Assembly: GCA_963728355.1 (NCBI GenBank)
Contig: CAVSJQ010000014.1
Span: 713,243 to 777,242 of the forward strand
Direction of reading: 5' to 3'
DNA from: Sva-07 sp963728355
GTDB taxonomy: Bacteria; Actinomycetota; Acidimicrobiia; Acidimicrobiales; Ilumatobacteraceae
Length of the DNA stretch: 64,000 nucleotides
Shown: in pieces, positions 8,976-17,424 of the stretch
Layout: every line of letters begins with the position of its first letter
How positions within the stretch are numbered: the first letter of the stretch is position 1
Notes under the pieces: model-generated
The model's input: the letters and a program-made list of their open reading frames with translations, nothing else
Databases searched by the model: none
What the model was told of the DNA's origin: nothing
Translations under genes and position numbers: made by a program

Positions 8976-9242
8976 ATGAAACTCATCATCGGATTCATCA
9001 CGGGCTTCGCCGCCGGCGCATTCTGGGTGTCGAATTCCACCGAGGAGCAGCGTCGCCGAGCGCGGACGGCTGCCTCCGACGCCGGGCGCAAGATCAAGCA
9101 GTCGCGCATCGGACAGTCGATCGACGACAACGCCTCGAAGGTGGCCTCGACGGCCGGCGATCGGGTCGCCGACGCCGTCGACTCGACCGGCGACGCGTTG
9201 GCCGACTCGATCAGCGGCGGCGACGGACACGCGACGAACTGA
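8976..9242 (+). CDS. Small YtxH-like membrane-anchored protein
   Basis: The 88-residue product has one N-terminal hydrophobic segment (LIIGFITGFAAGAFWV) followed by a charged, Ala/Asp-rich helical tail (SIDDNASKVASTAGDRVADAV). This resembles YtxH-type stress-related proteins but sequence alone does not prove it. The start is the ATG at 8976; the upstream in-frame part overlaps the divergent SRPBCC start region. Confidence 0.65.
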   Translation: MKLIIGFITGFAAGAFWVSNSTEEQRRRARTAASDAGRKIKQSRIGQSIDDNASKVASTAGDRVADAVDSTGDALADSISGGDGHATN

Positions 9243-9268
9243 CGACGCCGTCGCCACGTCCGCCGCCG

Positions 9269-10030
9269 ATGTCGAACGACCGCCGACGAACGCCCGGGGA
9301 ACTCCGGGTGGGATGCTCCGGCTGGTCGTACAGGGACTGGCGAGGCATCGTCTATCCCGCCGCGCTCCCCCAACGTCTGTGGTTCGAGCACTACCAGGGG
9401 TTGTTCGACACCGTCGAACTGAACTCGACGTTCTACCGCCTGCCCACGGCGACGGCCGTCGAGCGGTGGGCTGCGGCCGCCCGACCGGGCTTCGTCTACG
9501 CCGTGAAGGTCGGCGCCTTCGGTTCGCACCGGATGAAGCTGCGTGACGCCGCCGGTTGGCTGCCGAACCATCTGGACCGGGTGGAACGGTTGGGCGTGCA
9601 TCTCGGCCCGAACCTCGTACAGCTCCCACCACGGTGGAAACGCAACGCCGAACGTCTCGACGAGTTCCTCTCGTGCGCGCCGACGGCGATGCGGTGGGCC
9701 GTCGAGCTGCGCGAGCCCTCGTGGTTGCACGACGACGTGTTCGCCGTACTGCGCCGCCACGGCGCAGCACTGTGCGTGCACGACCTGTTGGCCGACCATC
9801 CCTTCGAGCTGACCACCGACTGGACCTACGTCCGCTTCCACGGCCCCGACGCGTTGCGCCACGCCTATCACGGCTCCTACGGGGACGAGCGGCTCGACGA
9901 GTGGGCCGAACGCCTCGGCGCCGTGCTCGAGGCCGGCCACGACGTCTACGCGTACTTCAACAACGATGTCTCCGGTCACGCCGTGAACGACGCCCTGCAT
10001 CTGCGCGAGGCGCTGACGAACGGCGCATAG
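9269..10030 (+). CDS. DUF72 (YecE-like) protein
   Basis: The 253-residue protein has the DUF72 hallmarks: GCSGWSYRDWRGIVYP near residues 14-30, ELNSTFYRLPT, YAVKVG, AVELREPSW, YVRFHGPD near 190 and the final YAYFNNDVSGHAVNDALHL. DUF72 has a TIM-barrel fold and is conserved but of unproven function. The ATG at 9269 gives the family's usual length. It stands alone, 26 bases after the small membrane protein. Confidence 0.88.
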   Translation: MSNDRRRTPGELRVGCSGWSYRDWRGIVYPAALPQRLWFEHYQGLFDTVELNSTFYRLPTATAVERWAAAARPGFVYAVKVGAFGSHRMKLRDAAGWLPNHLDRVERLGVHLGPNLVQLPPRWKRNAERLDEFLSCAPTAMRWAVELREPSWLHDDVFAVLRRHGAALCVHDLLADHPFELTTDWTYVRFHGPDALRHAYHGSYGDERLDEWAERLGAVLEAGHDVYAYFNNDVSGHAVNDALHLREALTNGA

Positions 10031-10058
10031 AAGGCCCGCAGCCGGGTACTGGTACGCC

Positions 10059-10289
10059 GTGCGCATCGTGGTCACCGGAGGAACCGGAAATGTCGGCACT
10101 GCGGTCGTCGAGTCGCTGCGCCGCAACCACGCGGTCGCCGACATCGTGTGCGTCGCACGTCGGCGCCCACATTTCGCCGCATGGACAGCTGACGGTGTCG
10201 ACCGCGCAAGATGGGTGAGCGCGCCGCACCACGAACACCACCACGACGATCACCACCGCCACCGGCACCACGACAAGGAACGAACATGA
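10059..10289 (+). pseudogene. Truncated NAD-dependent epimerase/SDR N-terminus
   Basis: From a GTG at 10059 the frame encodes VRIVVTGGTGNVGTAVVE, a textbook nucleotide-binding start of an extended SDR (NAD-dependent epimerase) with GxxGxxG, followed by IVCVARRRP. After about 45 residues similarity stops and the frame continues as an unusual His-rich tail (HHEHHHDDHHRHRHH) that overlaps the alcohol dehydrogenase start. A normal epimerase has about 300 residues, so this looks like the 5' remnant of a deleted gene. Production of a short His-rich peptide is possible but unsupported. Confidence 0.6.
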
Positions 10290-11473
10290 AGGCACTCACC
10301 TGGCACGGCAAGCACGACGTACGTGTCGACACGGTCCCGGATCCGACGATCCAGGACCCCACCGACGTCATCATCGAGGTGACCAGCTCCGGGATCTGCG
10401 GCTCGGATCTCCACCTGTACGACGTCCTCACGATGTTCCTCCACGAGGGCGACATCCTCGGACACGAACCGATGGGCCGCGTCGTGGCGGTCGGCCACCA
10501 GGTGGCCAACGTGCAACTGGGCGACCGCATCGTGGTTCCGTTCAACATCTCGTGCGGCCACTGCTTCATGTGCGACCACCAGTTGTACGCACAGTGCGAG
10601 ACCACACAGGTCGTCGAACACGACAAGGGCGCCGCGCTGTACGGCTACACCGAGCTCTACGGCTCGGTACCCGGCGGCCAGGCGGAGTTGCTGCGCGTTC
10701 CCCATGCCGACTTCGGTGCGATCAAGGTCGGCGACGGTCACGACGACCGCTACGTCTTCCTCTCCGACGTACTGCCCACGGCATGGCAGGCCGTCGAGTT
10801 CGCCGACATCCCCGACGGCGGCTCGGTGCTCGTCGTCGGTCTCGGTCCGATCGGCCAGATGGCGGCCCGGGTCGCCCGCCACCGCGGTGCCGGCGCCGTG
10901 ATCGCTGTCGACACGGTTCCCGAGCGACTGGCACTCGCCCGACGATGGGGCGTCGACACGATCGACGGCACGAACCGGTCCGACGCCGATCTGCTCGGCG
11001 AGATCCGTGAGCGGACGGGTGGCCGGGGACCGGACTCGGCGATCGACGCCGTCGGCATGGAAGCGCACGGCAGCGCGCTCCTGGCGACGATGCAGAAGGC
11101 GGCGGGGCTCCTCCCCGACCGTCTGGCAGCGCCGCTGACGGAACGCTTCGGCGTCGATCGACTGGCGGCGCTGACGTTCGCGCTCAATGCCGTCCGGCGC
11201 GGCGGCACGGTGTCGATCATCGGGGTCTACGGCGGCATGAAGGACCCACTGCCGATGATGACGATGTTCGACAAGGGGCTCACGATCCGCATGGGTCAGG
11301 CGCACGTCAAACGATGGATTCCCCAGATCCTGCCCCTGGTCGACGACGACGCCGACCCGCTCGGCACCATGGCGTTGGCCACGCACCACGTCAGCCTCGA
11401 CGAAGCACCCGCCGCCTACGAGACGTTCCGGCAGAAGGCCGACGGCATGATCAAAGCGGTGATCACTCCCTGA
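10286..11473 (+). CDS. Zinc-dependent alcohol dehydrogenase
   Basis: The 395-residue medium-chain dehydrogenase has catalytic zinc residues in SSGICGSDLHLYD (Cys near 38) and LGHEPMGRV (His/Glu near 62), a structural zinc lobe with Cys spacing x2-x2-x7 in CGHCFMCDHQLYAQC, and a Rossmann motif VVGLGPIGQMAARVA. The length, and the insert between the Rossmann fold and the C-terminus, resemble formaldehyde dehydrogenase-like or threonine dehydrogenase-like members; the substrate is not determined. AAGGAA precedes the ATG at 10286. It lies directly behind the truncated epimerase. Confidence 0.88.
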   Translation: MKALTWHGKHDVRVDTVPDPTIQDPTDVIIEVTSSGICGSDLHLYDVLTMFLHEGDILGHEPMGRVVAVGHQVANVQLGDRIVVPFNISCGHCFMCDHQLYAQCETTQVVEHDKGAALYGYTELYGSVPGGQAELLRVPHADFGAIKVGDGHDDRYVFLSDVLPTAWQAVEFADIPDGGSVLVVGLGPIGQMAARVARHRGAGAVIAVDTVPERLALARRWGVDTIDGTNRSDADLLGEIRERTGGRGPDSAIDAVGMEAHGSALLATMQKAAGLLPDRLAAPLTERFGVDRLAALTFALNAVRRGGTVSIIGVYGGMKDPLPMMTMFDKGLTIRMGQAHVKRWIPQILPLVDDDADPLGTMALATHHVSLDEAPAAYETFRQKADGMIKAVITP

Positions 11474-11562
11474 GATCAGGCGATCGTCGTGGTTGACGGT
11501 GCCGGGAGTCGGGTACCGCCCGTTCGCATCGTTCGGCGGGAACCGAACAAGAGGAGACGAAC

Positions 11563-11715
11563 GTGAGTTTCATTCTGTGGCTGATCGCGGTGATCATCGG
11601 CATCGTCGGGATCGTGCAGTTGTTCCAGGGTCAGATCATCCTCGGGATCGTGCTGCTGGTCGTGGCCTTCCTGGTGGGTCCGGGGGGCTACAGCATCTTC
11701 CGATCCAGGTCGTGA
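11563..11715 (+). CDS. GPGG-motif small membrane protein (50 aa)
   Basis: GTG at 11563 preceded by GAGGAG opens a 50-codon frame: two short hydrophobic stretches (FILWLIAVIIGIVGIVQL and ILGIVLLVVAFLVGPGGY) and the ending SIFRSRS. I recognise the GPGGYS motif of a conserved family of tiny actinobacterial membrane proteins of unknown function. The strong ribosome site and motif make it a real gene despite its size. Confidence 0.8.
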   Translation: MSFILWLIAVIIGIVGIVQLFQGQIILGIVLLVVAFLVGPGGYSIFRSRS

Positions 11716-11718
11716 GTC

Positions 11719-12096
11719 GTGCGACAACAGTGCGCGACCGCTGAGGACTCCGTCGGCCGGCTCGCCGATCGGATCGCCGACCGCTTCGTCGGCGAGCGGG
11801 TCACGTGCTGTGACGTGCGCCGTCCCGACATCGGCGGCCTCCGCCTCGCCGGGCAGCGGCTCGTCGGAATCGACGTGGTCAACGGACATCTGCTGCTGCA
11901 CTTCGAGGACACGACCGTATGCGAGCACCTTCGGGTGGACGGCCGATGGCTCGTGGGACCGCAGGCGACGGAACCGGCGTGGCGGCGACAGCTGGAGCTC
12001 CGGCTCGAGACGGGATGGCTCACCGAGCTGGACGTGACCGGGCTCCACGCGGCTGCACCGCCGACCCCGCAGTGGTTCAGTCGTCGGTGCCGATGA
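11719..12096 (+). CDS. Orphan Fpg/Nei N-terminal-like domain, catalytic residues absent
   Basis: The 125-residue protein resembles only the N-terminal domain of formamidopyrimidine/endonuclease VIII glycosylases. EDSVGRLADRI, GERVTCCDVRRPDI, LAGQRLVGIDVVNGHLLLHF and CEHLRVDGRWLV align by eye with the conserved Nei2 blocks. In active enzymes the mature protein starts P-E-G-D; here the corresponding positions read T-A-E-D and are not N-terminal, so the Schiff-base proline and catalytic glutamate are missing. The helix-two-turn-helix and zinc finger are absent too. The GTG start lies three bases after the small membrane protein's stop. It is either a non-enzymatic domain or a decayed gene, with the frame intact. 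Its 3' end overlaps the convergent SnoaL gene by 20 bases. Confidence 0.6.
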   Translation: MRQQCATAEDSVGRLADRIADRFVGERVTCCDVRRPDIGGLRLAGQRLVGIDVVNGHLLLHFEDTTVCEHLRVDGRWLVGPQATEPAWRRQLELRLETGWLTELDVTGLHAAAPPTPQWFSRRCR

Positions 12097-12508
12097 CCTG
12101 TCGGCCGAGGGCCGCCGGGTCGTAGTACGCCATCGACCGTACGATCCGGCCACCGTCGAACTGCAGCACCGTCGCACCGCGGTACCCGATCTCCTGACCG
12201 TTCATCGTGGCCGACGTCTCCCACTCGAGGACGGCACCGTGGTCGTCGCCGGCAACCAGCCGGTAGGTCGACGCCACCGTGTCGAACTGGTCACGGTATG
12301 CCGACCAGAACGACGCTGCGCCGTCTCGACCGTGGTGCGACTCGCCGGACAGCACGTTGCCGACGGCGCACTCGTCGTCGTACAACTCGGCCAACGGTTC
12401 GGTCTCGCCGCTGTGCTCCAGCACCAGCAGTGCGTCGGCGAACCGCTGGGCGAGCGGCCGGTCTGGGTCGGAGTATTCGGACGACGACATGCCGTTCGCG
12501 CTACCCAT
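12077..12508 (-). CDS. SnoaL/NTF2-like protein
   Basis: The 143-residue protein has the NTF2-like cone fold pattern: FADALLVLEHSGETEPLAELYDDEC, the central GRDGAASFWSAYRDQFDTV and a C-terminal strand set ending GYRGATVLQFDGGRIVRSMAYYDPAAL. Family members include small ketosteroid-isomerase-like enzymes and ligand-binding domains; no catalytic assignment is possible. The start may be the ATG at 12508 or that at 12490; neither has a strong ribosome site. Confidence 0.75.
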   Translation of the reverse strand: MGSANGMSSSEYSDPDRPLAQRFADALLVLEHSGETEPLAELYDDECAVGNVLSGESHHGRDGAASFWSAYRDQFDTVASTYRLVAGDDHGAVLEWETSATMNGQEIGYRGATVLQFDGGRIVRSMAYYDPAALGRQVIGTDD

Positions 12509-12624
12509 GCGCTGCAGTGACCAATCACGACGGGCGCTGCGACCCTCAGTGGATCTGAGCGCCGTCCGTCTCGCTTTCCGGCACTCAGGGTGCACTGATG
12601 CACGCGAGGACGCTCGGATGGTGG

Positions 12625-13872
12625 TCACGCCGGACGCTCGTTGCGGCCTTTGGAGATCGGCTTGCGGTCGAGCCGGGCGAGCGCCGGGCCGGCGGTCACA
12701 CCGTGGACGACGATCGACACGAGGATCGTGAACACGGCGACCGCCCAGACGGGACGCACCTCGGTGAAGAACTCCTCGCTGACCGCATACGCCAAGTAGT
12801 AGATCGTGCCCATCCCGCGGATGCCGAAGAAGGCGATCGCCAACCGGGAACTCGTCGATTCGTCGGTTCCGAGCAGGCCGATCCAACCGGTGACCGGCCG
12901 CACGACGAACACCACGGCGAGCCCGATCAACGCGCCGGGGACGGTGAGGCCGGCGAGCGCGCCGTCCACCGCTGCACCGCCGAGCAACAGCAGGAAGAGC
13001 AGGCTGGCGATCCGCTCCAGCGTGTCGGCGAAGTCGTGCATGACGATGTAGAACTCGTGCGACTGCTCACGCTGGCGCAGCGTGACGGCGGCGATGAACA
13101 CCGCGAGGAAGCCGTAGCCGTGCAGGAGCTCGGTGACCCCGTAGACGGTCAGCGTGATGCCGAATGCCACCAGCCCTTCGCCGGAGCGGGCCAGCGCGAA
13201 GCGCGATTGGCGACCGAACGACAACCATCCGATCGCACGTCCGAGTACGAGCCCCGCAACCAGGCCGACGGTCAGCTTCAGGACGACGTCTTGGAGGAAC
13301 CAGCCGACGAACCAGTTGCCTCCCACCGCCAGTGCGATCGCCAGGTTGGTGAAGGGAAAGGCGAGGCCGTCGTTCAGGCCTGCTTCGGACGTCAGCGCGA
13401 ACCGGATCGAGTCGTCCTGGATGTCGTCGTCGCCACCGGGGCCTGGGAGTTGCACCTCCGACGCCAGGACGGGGTCGGTCGGCGCCAGGACCGCGCCCAA
13501 CAGGACGGCGGCCGCGAGCGGGAGACCGAGGCCGACCGAACCGAGCACGGCGATGGCGCCGACGGTCAACGGCATGGTGACAGCGAGGAGGCGCCAGGTG
13601 GTCATCCAGCTGCGCCACCCGACGCTCCGACGCAACTTCAGGCCCGCCCCGGTCAGCGAGACGATGACCACCAGTTCGGTGAGTCGCTCTGCGATGTCGT
13701 CGTCGGCTCCCGGCCGCGGGCCGTCGAGGCCGACCGGCAGCGAGAACAGCACGGCGCCGACCCCGACGGCGATGATCGGCATCGAGAGTGGCCGCTCAGC
13801 GAGGGGTCCGGGCAGGACCGCCGAGGCGAGCACCGCCACACCCAGGACGGCGAGGATGACGAAGTACTCCAT
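12625..13872 (-). CDS. Cation:proton antiporter (CPA1/NhaP type)
   Basis: The 415-residue integral membrane protein has about 12 hydrophobic segments. LLGAVLAPTDPVLASEVQ (near residues 145-160) matches the conserved TDP motif of CPA1 Na+/H+ antiporters, and SEAGLNDGLAFPF (near 185) carries the ND pair expected for ion and proton binding. The C-terminus is short and basic (SKGRNERPA), without a large regulatory tail. It stands alone. The transported ion (Na+, K+ or Li+) cannot be read from sequence. Confidence 0.92.
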   Translation of the reverse strand: MEYFVILAVLGVAVLASAVLPGPLAERPLSMPIIAVGVGAVLFSLPVGLDGPRPGADDDIAERLTELVVIVSLTGAGLKLRRSVGWRSWMTTWRLLAVTMPLTVGAIAVLGSVGLGLPLAAAVLLGAVLAPTDPVLASEVQLPGPGGDDDIQDDSIRFALTSEAGLNDGLAFPFTNLAIALAVGGNWFVGWFLQDVVLKLTVGLVAGLVLGRAIGWLSFGRQSRFALARSGEGLVAFGITLTVYGVTELLHGYGFLAVFIAAVTLRQREQSHEFYIVMHDFADTLERIASLLFLLLLGGAAVDGALAGLTVPGALIGLAVVFVVRPVTGWIGLLGTDESTSSRLAIAFFGIRGMGTIYYLAYAVSEEFFTEVRPVWAVAVFTILVSIVVHGVTAGPALARLDRKPISKGRNERPA

Positions 13873-14008
13873 AGGGGGTCACGGGCCTCTACCCCCTGCG
13901 GCGCATGGCCCAACCGTTCGCCGTCAGCCGTTCGCCCTCTCTGATCGGTCGTGCGAGGCGCCATCGACCGGTGCGCCGGGGCACCGGCAGGCGCAATACC
14001 GGTCGGCC

Positions 14009-14551
14009 TCAGGGTGTGGTGGAGGTGGTGGTCGGATCCACGACACCGATCGCCGGTGGCAGGATCGGCGCGAGGAGTTCGTCCCACTCCTGGATCCCAC
14101 ACCCGTTGGTCCGATCGGCCACCGTGTCGACGGGTTGGTCGCCGATCGATCCTGCGATCGCGGCGGTGTCGTCGCCGCCGTAGATCTCGGTACACACCCG
14201 GTCCTGCGGTGGCCCCTGTGTCAGCCGCTCGACGACCGCCGGATCCTCCAACGCGGCGCACGCTGCATCGGCATCCACGTCGGCATCGTCTCCGGAGAGC
14301 TCGGCTGAGTCGGTACAGGTGACCGTGTAGGTCCGCTCGACGCCGGCCGCGGCATGTTCGTAGCGGACCTGCAGCTCGGCGAACACCGGGGAGCCATCGG
14401 CGACGTCGGTCGATCCGGCGCCTTGCCCGTCATCGTCTCCGCAGGCGACGAGAGCAGCGAGCGCAACGGCGAGCGCGACGATGTGGCGCGCCGTGGGACG
14501 CGGCCGGGGACCGCGAGCGCCGTGGCCGGTGATCCGGTCGTGTACTGACAT
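14009..14551 (-). CDS. Lipoprotein with subtilisin-inhibitor-like (SSI) domain
   Basis: The 180-residue precursor has an Arg-rich N-terminus, a hydrophobic stretch and a lipobox LVAC with Cys at residue 37, so it is probably a lipid-anchored exported protein. The mature part has four cysteines in the SSI arrangement: YTVTCTD, AACAALEDP, RVCTEIYGG and TNGCGIQEWDEL. SSI proteins inhibit serine proteases; the reactive-site loop is poorly conserved here, so inhibition is not assured. It ends in a Pro/Thr tail. The ATG at 14551 is preceded by GGAAGGGAAG; the longer frame has no such site. Confidence 0.65.
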   Translation of the reverse strand: MSVHDRITGHGARGPRPRPTARHIVALAVALAALVACGDDDGQGAGSTDVADGSPVFAELQVRYEHAAAGVERTYTVTCTDSAELSGDDADVDADAACAALEDPAVVERLTQGPPQDRVCTEIYGGDDTAAIAGSIGDQPVDTVADRTNGCGIQEWDELLAPILPPAIGVVDPTTTSTTP

Positions 14552-14628
14552 GAACTTCCCTTCCTCGCCCATCTCGTCCTCGCCCATCTCTTCGTAGCCG
14601 ATCCGGAACGCTGGGACGGGTACCCCGG

Positions 14629-14922
14629 GTGGCGCGATCCATGCTGCTGACGCCTACCCCTGGGTCGATTGCCGCCTCGCCGACGGCACCCGCGACGCCC
14701 GCTGCGACGAGCAGCAACAGGATGAGCGGGCTGCGAGCGACCTGCCGAGCCGATGCTGACGCTCGGGCGTCGCCTTTTTGGCGGAACTGGTCGAGGAAGA
14801 GCCTCCGCGCCGCGTCGCTGACGGGATGGCTCGTCGCGGTCGGCTGCGCCGTCAGCATCGTCGTGCTGAGCGAGGCGGCGCGGGCCGTGCGGCGGATGCG
14901 CACGGCCGGCGAGTCGGCGTGA
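14629..14922 (+). CDS. Possible small single-span membrane protein
   Basis: This open frame occupies most of the 405-base gap between the SSI lipoprotein and the DUF1971 gene. It could encode 97 residues with one hydrophobic segment near the C-terminus (GWLVAVGCAVSIVVL) between basic flanks. Third-position GC is very high in the last 40 codons but unremarkable before. A minus-strand frame here shares the same third codon positions, so composition does not settle the strand. I recognise no family. Confidence 0.3.
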   Translation: MARSMLLTPTPGSIAASPTAPATPAATSSNRMSGLRATCRADADARASPFWRNWSRKSLRAASLTGWLVAVGCAVSIVVLSEAARAVRRMRTAGESA

Positions 14923-14956
14923 CCGACGGCCGCACCGGGTTCCCGCATCCACCCGT

Positions 14957-15349
14957 TCACTGCGGTGCGAGGCCGCTGCTCTCCGCACCCTCCTCAGGAT
15001 CGGCTGCAGCCGCCTCGCGGTGGAACTCGATCGAGAACGTGACCGGAGCGTCGATGACGACGTGATGGAGCCGTCGTGGCGGGATGACGACGTGGTCGCC
15101 CGCCGAGACGGGTCGTAGATCCTCGGTGTCGTCCTCGAACACGAAGCCCAGTTCGCCGGTGTGCACGACCAGACGCGCCCACACGCCGTCGGCGACCCGG
15201 TGGGCGCGCAGCAATCCCTTCGGATGGTCTCGCTGATCGAAGACGTCGGTGGTGCGGACGTACTCCAACCCGTCTGGAAGCAGCGGCCACTGACCGCTCA
15301 TGTGGCCGGCAATTCGGACGGGCGGGCGATCGCTGTGCGCATGCGACAT
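14957..15349 (-). CDS. DUF1971 (TehB/YeaR-like) cupin-type protein
   Basis: The 130-residue protein has the DUF1971 pattern: LPDGLEYVRTTDVFD, the core DGVWARLVVHTGELGF and PRRLHHVVIDAPVTFSIEFHRE near the C-terminus. In enteric bacteria this domain occurs in tellurite-resistance TehB and in the nitrate/stress-induced YeaR. Its fold is a small beta barrel and its chemistry is unknown. The ATG at 15349 fits the family length. It is divergent from the ATPase gene. Confidence 0.75.
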   Translation of the reverse strand: MSHAHSDRPPVRIAGHMSGQWPLLPDGLEYVRTTDVFDQRDHPKGLLRAHRVADGVWARLVVHTGELGFVFEDDTEDLRPVSAGDHVVIPPRRLHHVVIDAPVTFSIEFHREAAAADPEEGAESSGLAPQ

Positions 15350-15519
15350 CCTCGTACCCTGCCGGATGCGCTGCGAACCTTCAGGGCGACGATGTGGCGA
15401 TGACCTGACTCGTCCGGCCCCGACCGAATCCACGAGCACGGAGGCCATGTCGAACCGGCATCTCCGGCCATGATGGGCACGGTGCAATCCGCACCCGGTC
15501 GTTCGACGAGGAGATGATC

Positions 15520-17118
15520 ATGAACGAGAGCCTGCGCGACGAGACCACCCTCGCGGAGCGATCGCACCTTGCCTTGCGTCACGACCTGCACGCTCGGTTC
15601 GGTCCTGCGCAGGTCGGTGTCTCGGCTGACGGGACGGCGGTGCATCTGATGGGACCGACCGACGCCGGTCTCCTGGTGGGAGGCTTCGCCGTGCTGGACG
15701 GCGAGGCCCACGACGAGTGGACCTCGCTGGTCGTCCAGATCCGCTCGGTCTCGCTCGTGGAGCGTGAGGGACCGCAACTCGAGTTCGGTGCAGCGCTCGA
15801 CGACACCGACCTCGTGGTGACGTCGGCGAGCATGCGTCCACTGCTGCGAGCGCTCCGAGGCGACGGTGTCGTGTTGGGCACGATCGACGCCGCTCGATTC
15901 ACCCGCCGCCATCAGGTGTCGCCGTTCGGCGAGCGGATCATACGACCGGCGCTCCCCGACGAACTCGCCATCATCATGTCCGCGCTCGACGCGGATGCGT
16001 CGTCGTTCTCCATCGGCCAGCTGCGTGATGCGCCCGAGGTGCCGGCCCGACTGATCGCCAAAGGGTTCGCCCGACACACGTTCATGTGCGGGCAGTCCGG
16101 TTCGGGCAAGACGTACACGACCGGCGTGCTGTTCGAACGGCTGTTGTCGGAGACCACGCTCCCGATCGTCATCATCGATCCGAACTCCGATCACGTCCAC
16201 CTCGGCAGCCTGCGCGACCCCGACGACCACTCCGAGGAGTCGGAACGGTTCCGGGCTGCGGCCGCATCGGTACGAGTCGCTCGGGCGCGTGGCCTCGAGT
16301 CGTCGTTCGTGCTGTGCGCCGACTTCAGCGACCTGGGCCTCGACAACCAGGCACTGTTGCTGCGGTTGCACCCGATCCACGACGCCGACGAGTTCGACGC
16401 CCTTCGTCGGATCACGGCGACGCTCACCCCGCCCTATTCCGTCGACGACGTGACCGACGCCGCCGACGGCGAGTTCGCCGACGACCCGGTCGCCGCCCAC
16501 ATCTCCCGCCGGATCACGAATCTCGAGATCGCCGACTGGGAGGTGTGGCGGCGCGACGGCGAGACGTCACTCGCTCGTCGAGGCCTGCTCGACGAGCGCT
16601 GTGTGGTGCTCGACGTGGGCAGCCTGGCGCAGCAGGACGAGCGCACGGTCGTCGCCCTCGCACTCCTGGGCAATCGTTGGGCCCTGCGCAGAGACCGCAG
16701 GTCGGTGCTCATCGCCATCGACGAAGCGCACAACGTGCTGCCCGCCGCGGCCGAGGATCCGCTGCTGCGGGCGACGGCCGAACTCGGTGTGCAGATCGCC
16801 GGCGAGGGCCGCAAGTTCGGACTTCACCTCTTCGTCGCCACTCAACGCCCGTCGAAGGTGCACCCGAACGTGGTGTCGCAGTGCGACAACCTCACGCTGA
16901 TGCGCATCAACGGGGCGGGCGACGTCGACGACCTCGTCGCGCTCTTCTCGCACGTCCCCGAGGCGATGATCCGTTCGTCGACGGCCTTCGGGCTGGGCCA
17001 GGCGTTGTTCGCGGGCCCGATCGCCCCGGTGCCGATGGTGGTGCAGGTGACGACGCGACGAACGCCGGAAGGTGGCGGCGACGTCCCCACCGACTGGGCG
17101 GTGCCCGACACGCAGTGA
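15520..17118 (+). CDS. HerA-like P-loop ATPase (DUF87)
   Basis: The 532-residue ATPase has an N-terminal HAS-barrel-like region, Walker A GQSGSGKTYTTG near residue 190, a Walker B/DEXX motif VLIAIDEAHN near 400 and the sensor segment FVATQRPSKVHPNV near 444, as in HerA/FtsK-superfamily translocases. HerA proteins drive DNA end processing with NurA nucleases or power defence complexes. No NurA, Sir2 or nuclease partner is next to it, so its client is unknown. GAGGAG at 15508-15513 favours the ATG at 15520 over the one at 15514. The cysteines are few and it is not membrane-bound. Confidence 0.82.
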   Translation: MNESLRDETTLAERSHLALRHDLHARFGPAQVGVSADGTAVHLMGPTDAGLLVGGFAVLDGEAHDEWTSLVVQIRSVSLVEREGPQLEFGAALDDTDLVVTSASMRPLLRALRGDGVVLGTIDAARFTRRHQVSPFGERIIRPALPDELAIIMSALDADASSFSIGQLRDAPEVPARLIAKGFARHTFMCGQSGSGKTYTTGVLFERLLSETTLPIVIIDPNSDHVHLGSLRDPDDHSEESERFRAAAASVRVARARGLESSFVLCADFSDLGLDNQALLLRLHPIHDADEFDALRRITATLTPPYSVDDVTDAADGEFADDPVAAHISRRITNLEIADWEVWRRDGETSLARRGLLDERCVVLDVGSLAQQDERTVVALALLGNRWALRRDRRSVLIAIDEAHNVLPAAAEDPLLRATAELGVQIAGEGRKFGLHLFVATQRPSKVHPNVVSQCDNLTLMRINGAGDVDDLVALFSHVPEAMIRSSTAFGLGQALFAGPIAPVPMVVQVTTRRTPEGGGDVPTDWAVPDTQ

Positions 17119-17355
17119 TCAGCGTGCGGCGAAGAGTTCCTTGATCTGACCGAGCGGAGGGACACGGCCGGACACGACGACCTCGTCGTCGATGACGAGT
17201 GCCGGCGTCGACATGACGCCCCACGCCACGATCTCTCCCGGGTCCGTGACCTTGTCGATCTCGGCGGTGAGGCCCAGCTCGTCCAGTGCGCTGCGGGTGA
17301 CGGCCTCCAGGTTCTGGCAGTTCGTGCATCCGGAACCGAGGATCTTGATGTCCAT
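17119..17355 (-). CDS. Thioredoxin-like redox-active disulfide protein
   Basis: The 78-residue mini-thioredoxin has a CTNC active site at residues 10-13 (GSGCTNCQNLE) and the conserved cis-Pro region VMSTPALVID. Such proteins often accompany DUF318/ArsP-type permeases and ArsR regulators, as here. It would reduce or bind the thiophilic substrate of the neighbouring permease; that role is inferred. The gene ends directly next to the stop of the HerA-like gene (convergent). Confidence 0.85.
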   Translation of the reverse strand: MDIKILGSGCTNCQNLEAVTRSALDELGLTAEIDKVTDPGEIVAWGVMSTPALVIDDEVVVSGRVPPLGQIKELFAAR

Positions 17356-17369
17356 GGTGTTGCCTTTCG

Positions 17370-17414
17370 TTCGAGGTGTGTGGGTTCGAGGTGTGCGGGT
17401 CTGAGGTGTGTGAT
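17370..17414. repeat. Three tandem 15-bp imperfect repeats
   Basis: TTCGAGGTGTGTGGG (17370-17384), TTCGAGGTGTGCGGG (17385-17399) and a diverged third unit TCTGAGGTGTGTGAT (17400-17414) lie between the permease stop and the thioredoxin-like start. They precede the thioredoxin ribosome site on the minus strand. This is slippage-type repeat expansion or spacer; no function is visible. Confidence 0.7.
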
Positions 17415-17424
17415 TCCGAGGGGG

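Noticed and set aside
12646..13944. Long plus-strand ORFs opposite the antiporter gene
   Set aside because: They are antisense shadows of a real membrane protein gene, Gln/Glu/Arg-rich and without family similarity, a GC-rich codon artefact.
15520..17118. HerA-like ATPase as part of an antiphage defence system
   Set aside because: No nuclease, Sir2, DUF4297 or similar partner is adjacent; neighbours are a DUF1971 protein and a thioredoxin-like protein.
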